Below, in pieces: positions 59,701 through 64,000 of a stretch of DNA of 64,000 nt. The position numbers were made by a program, and so were the translations under genes. The notes under the pieces were generated by a model that was not told the origin of the DNA, did not search any database, and saw only the letters and a program-made list of their open reading frames with translations. This DNA is from Trochalopteron elliotii (taxonomy: Eukaryota > Chordata > Aves > Passeriformes > Leiothrichidae): the NCBI GenBank assembly GCA_024734555.1, contig JANPWX010000055.1, positions 251,242-315,241 of the forward strand, given 5' to 3'. The number at the start of each line of letters is the position of its first letter. Positions within the stretch are counted from its first letter, which is position 1.

Positions 59701-62700
59701 ACAAAACAGCAACATCTTTGGAAGCAGAGGCAGTGATTTACGGTGGTGTAAATCAGAAATGCTGCCCCAAGCCCAGCGGGTTTGCCCCGCATGATTCACA
59801 CTCTTGTTTGCAAACATGAAAACCACCGTGCCTGGCCAAAAGGTTTGCAGCCTGGGGAGGGAAAAGGCTGAGAGCAGGAGCACAGAGATGCCATGGCTCT
59901 CTGGGGCCATGCTGGAGGTCAGTAGCAGAGCTGGGTTTGTGCCTCCCATATTTGTGCTCTGCTGTTAGCACACATGGAATTGTGCTGCCAGCTTCCAAAC
60001 GACCCAAAGGACAGCTGGTGGTACCAAGCTGTGACAGCCTGCTTGGGGGGGTGACAGCCCCCAGCAGGGGCATTTGTCAAGTCTGAGAGCTTGGTTCATG
60101 ATGGGAAAATCATTACCCCTCTTTCCTCTCCTCTCTCCAAGTGTTTTGGGGCTGGTTTTCCCACAAGAGCTTTGCCTCCTGTGGTGCACAGAGCCACATA
60201 GGCCATTTACTCTGTGTGTGGAAGGGAATAATCACCATGGAAATGAGTAGCTATCAGCAGTGAATCTTCTAATCCCACTGGATGAACTTCAGGCTCAATC
60301 CCAGAGAAGGTGGTCCTCCTGTCAGCATCTGGTGGCACTGCTGAGTGCCAGCCTCTCCCAGCCACGGTGCTGCTTGTGAGGGTACAGCAAGGGCATCTTG
60401 GATAGAGGCTGTAGGAGGAGGGTATCTTAGAGGAGAAGGAAGAACAACATTTCTACTTTTTTCCTCCTTTTCCTTGCAGAATTTTTTCTTTTTTGCTTGC
60501 CCTAGTTGCTACAATTATCATAACACACATGGCCCACTAAATAGGGAAAAGCCCCACCAGTTTCAAGAAGAAAGTCTGGAAGATTGGGGCCATCCTGCTC
60601 CTTGCAGTTGACACAACCACGCTCAGGCTTTCACTGGAGCAGAAGGTGGGTTTGGGTGGTGTCTGTAGAGGCAGGGAGTGACATTTGGAGGAGGGCTGGA
60701 TTCCATATGCTGGGCTGTGAGTCTTGGGGTTGTGCTGCCACAGCTTGCTCAGAGGATCCTGTGGGATGCACTGCGCTGCTGCCAGAGCCAGTGTGCCCAG
60801 AAGCCACACATTCTCACTGCTTGCACAATGTCTTGGGGGGGTTTGCTTGGGCTCCTCAGCCCCCAGGGTGCTGTTTTGCACAAACACTCATACCCTTGTA
60901 CTTGAGGGAGGTGGCCCCAGCCCCATGGTGCCCCAGGGATGAGGAATGGCCACTCCCAAGTACCACACACACAGAAGTTCACTCTGGTCACCCAGAGGCT
61001 GATTCCATGATTCAAGGCAGGAGGGGATGATTCATTGCTCTCAGCACCCAGCACAGTGTGGGTGGTTTGGTTTGTTTCTTAACTCCCCTCTGGGACACTT
61101 CCAGTGAGGGCATCCCTGGAAGGACAAGGTGCAGCTGATGGTGACAGGGCTTGCAGGAGGATGACACTCCTGGGAAGGTGAGCAGGGGCCCTCCAGCCAG
61201 CCAGGATGCCCAGGTGCATGGGGAACTGCTGGGATGCAGCCCTGCCATGGTGCAGGGGAAAAACCTCTGCCAGCTGCCCCCACCACCTTCCACAGCCTTT
61301 GGCTGTCCCTGATAAAAATAGCCACTTGCCTCTGTACTGTGCATGCAGCAGGCAGCTGGGCACTGGGACTTTCTTTTTCAGCTGATTGCGTGGCATCTAT
61401 TTTAGCAAGTAGCTGCTCTCGAGAGGTTTTGCTGATGGAAACACCTGCCCACTGCTGTGCTTGCCCCAGCCAGCCCCTGGGCTCTGCAGGCAGCTGGTGC
61501 TCCCACTGTGTCCCTGTCCTGCAGGGCTTCTGCCTCCCCACAAAGCTCATGGCCCGCAGTTGGTCACTAAATTTGTCATACCTCAAAACTGGGTCTCCAT
61601 CACTGCAGGAGATCAGCTGAGCCCTCTGCCTTCTTGGTGAGCATTTCAACCAAAACTTATAAAAGTAGCTTTGGGAAAAGGGACCCACATTCTCCCACTG
61701 TCCTATGAAATGAATATGTTCAAACTAAAGTCCCAGGGCAGGCTTATGCCTTGCTTCAACTGTGTTGGTGCATTTAAAAGGAAGGTCCAGGAACTCCACA
61801 AAGGGGTCTCCAAGAAGGAGGTGTGTTGTGAAGGGACATAACACACCTTCTCAGGCCACTTCTTGTCTCTGGAAGCAGCAAAGGTGGTGGGGGAAAAATG
61901 ATTCTGCCTTGGGAATGGCTCATGTCCAGCCTCCTTTCTCCACTGTGCCTTTGAGCTGCAGCCTGTGGTCCCACACAGCATTGCTTTTTCAGGAACAAGT
62001 GCTGATCATGGGAATGATGGAGCAGACACTTCAGTGGGGGTTCTGTGCTGCAGCACACAAGGCAAGCCCCTGATCAGCCCTTAGCACAGGTAGGGAAGGA
62101 GATATGGGAGTTAAAGGTCTCTGATGCTTTTATTTTCAGAGGCAATCAGCAATTCTGTCTGCCTTCATTGTGGGTTCATCTTAGGGCAGCTTCAGCTGAG
62201 CTGGCTTGCAGGGGCTGTAGCTACCTCCTATTCTGGAAGTCAAGGCCTTTGGAGGCCTTTCAGGTGGGAAAAAAGGGAGTGGGTTGCTCTGCCGTTGCTG
62301 AAAACTGCAGCCCAGGAATGCAGCCATGTGTGGTCCCCAGAGGCTCCCCAGGCTGCAGCCAGCCTCATCCTGCACTGCTGGCTCAGCAGCATCCCCCTGA
62401 AACCGAGGGCTGCCTAGGTCCAAGAGCAGTGATGGGACACAGTTCTTGCATTGCAGCTCTCCCTGTGTCCCCTGTGGATGCATTCGGGGTTGGGATGGGC
62501 TGGAATGGGTGGCTGCAAGGTGGAACCCAGTGTAGGGAGGGCAGGCAAGGAGCTGAACAGCTGCTGCCTCCTTTTCCTCCTGCTGTGTGCTGCAGGAACC
62601 ACCCTGAGAGGAGTCAAGGTCCTCCTGCTCCCACTCTCTTCAGGCCTGGAGTCTGGTGGAAAGAGTGAAAGAGGAGAGCAGATGAGTGCCTGTGGTACTT

Positions 62701-64000
62701 TCCATGGTCAGTAATTTTCTCATTCTTCTTTCACAAGCTCTCCCAAACCCTCTCTCACAGGATCTTCAGACAGAGGCTGGAGGACATCAAGCCATCCCTT
62801 TCATGGAGCCAGCAGCCTCCCTGTGGACACAGGTCCTGCCTCTCACATAGCTGCATGAACATTGCTCTCTCCCTGGCAGCCTGCCCAGGCACTGCCACGG
62901 CTCAGGGGTGGCTCTGAGTCCTGAGGGCCTCAGCAGCAGACACCCACTGCACCCTCAGGTTTTTGGCATCCACCACAGCCCCCTGCACCCCGTGTCACCC
63001 ACCCATTGCCAGCTGACATGCCACTCGCCCGAGACATGCCTGCCATAGCTGGTCTGCACCTTTTGCCTCTGAAAACAGAGCTGTGGGTGATGCTGGAAAG
63101 CAGTGAGGTGGAGGGAAGGGGTGCAGGACTCCAGTTTGCCTCTGGCTGTGTGTCCCTCTGGCCGTGTGTCCTGTGGCCAGGCGAGCTGTTTGCTTGTGCT
63201 GCTGCAGCCAGCCCTGGGATGGTGCAAACCAGCGGCTGCCAATTGACGTCAGAGGAGCGCCGGTGGTTTGTGTGAGCTGAGGGACTGCTTCTACTCCAGG
63301 TGGGTTTCCAACACCACACAGAAATGCTTAAATCTCCCTGCTTCCCCTCCCTCTGCTCCAGGAAACAAGTGCCTTATTTCATTCATTGGCCGGTTTGGTT
63401 ATGGCGTGAATCCTGCCCATATTTTGGCTACTCGGTTGTTTGCTGAGGACCAACCAGCCCAGATAATGCTAGCAAAAAGCAGAGGATTGAAAGAAGAAGG
63501 GGGAAATAGGGCAAAGCCAAGTTTAATCTCCTCTGCCTCAGTTTGTGCCACACATTTCCAGACAGGACTAAAGCCATGTATTTTTTTTTCTTCTCGCATC
63601 GCCTGCGATGTTTTTGAGGCTTGTGAAAAAGTGGGATGCTGAGTTCCTGCCATCCTTCTTCTCTTCCCCTTCAAATCACTGCGTGTTCTGTGCAATCTGT
63701 CTGGGCCAAGGCAGTTTGTTTGAACTTGCTGCATTTCCCCTTGACTGCTCAACTTTTCCTTCAGCCACTTTATTTTTATTTTGTGTTGCACTTATTAGCT
63801 ACAATCCCTCTCTTTTTCACTTGTCTCTGGCTGGATTTGACAGGGACAACGTCAGTACATTTTCACTAAGCCCAGACCAATGTCTTTAACTGCAGCATAT
63901 TTTTCCAAACGCAGAGTGATTCCCACAGGGAGTGCTTGAGGAGTCACTGCCTTGACTTCCATGGACTTTGGGTCAGGCCTGTGCTCTCAGATCACTCCAT

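Larger units (their letters stand above)
43826..64000. other. Intergenic region downstream of ITPR2
   Basis: About 20 kb without a gene that I can support on either strand. I looked for sarcospan (SSPN), the expected convergent neighbour in vertebrates, particularly its tetraspan exon, and found no match. The region holds CR1 fragments (about 44120-44240, 51521-52200, 55763-56080), simple repeats near 54790-54816 and 56704-56723, and a CpG-rich patch at 56446-56560. From about 46 kb onward the sequence is on average GC-richer than the ITPR2 introns. The many open frames of 60-200 codons lack conserved family features and are treated as chance. Confidence 0.7.

Noticed and set aside
61041..61688. 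215-codon open frame on the - strand, the longest N-free open frame in the window
   Set aside because: It overlaps other long frames on both strands in GC-rich DNA and is rich in Pro, Ser, Gln and Gly without a recognisable domain. Nothing supports coding beyond its length.
43826..64000. SSPN (sarcospan) expected on the - strand downstream of ITPR2
   Set aside because: No tetraspan-like exon or matching peptide was seen in any - strand frame, so the gene was not called. It probably lies beyond 64,000.

Overview
The window looks like bird nuclear DNA. It holds a spliced vertebrate gene with long introns. The only interspersed repeats I can recognise are short 3'-end fragments of CR1 LINEs, whose tails carry the avian 'cccttccaacccaaacc' / 'attctatgat' signature. 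There is no bacterial-style gene packing: almost all short open frames are chance frames in intron, repeat or intergenic DNA.

The one gene is the 3' part of ITPR2, on the + strand. ITPR2 encodes the type 2 inositol 1,4,5-trisphosphate receptor, an ER calcium-release channel. Ten exons (1650-1775, 5217-5392, 6703-6867, 8948-9143, 11366-11458, 15927-16054, 17396-17561, 18815-18975, 39392-39553, 40784-40870) join in one frame. They encode about the last 485 residues of a protein of roughly 2,700: the six-pass channel domain, the luminal loop and GGGVGD selectivity filter, the pore-lining S6 helix, the C2H2 linker motif, the C-terminal coiled coil and the tail. The N-terminal ligand-binding and regulatory parts lie upstream of base 1. 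All introns are GT-AG except the first complete one, which is GC-AG.

Layout: 1-1649 is the end of an upstream intron. 1650-18975 is a compact run of eight channel exons, whose first intron holds a CpG-rich block interrupted by a 357-base assembly gap. 18976-39391 is one 20.4-kb intron without a recognisable gene, with a few candidate regulatory patches. 39392-40870 holds the last two coding exons. The probable 3' UTR runs to about 43,825 and contains a 12-bp minisatellite, a Pumilio-type element and alternative poly(A) signals. 43,826-64,000 is intergenic, with CR1 fragments, simple repeats and a CpG patch. From vertebrate synteny the expected downstream neighbour is SSPN, converging from the - strand. 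I found no SSPN coding sequence, so it probably starts beyond the window.

I did not find a convincing new system. The most useful leads are the GC-AG intron, the CpG block with its matched gap edges, the 3' UTR minisatellite with possible alternative polyadenylation, and several candidate elements in the 20-kb intron.
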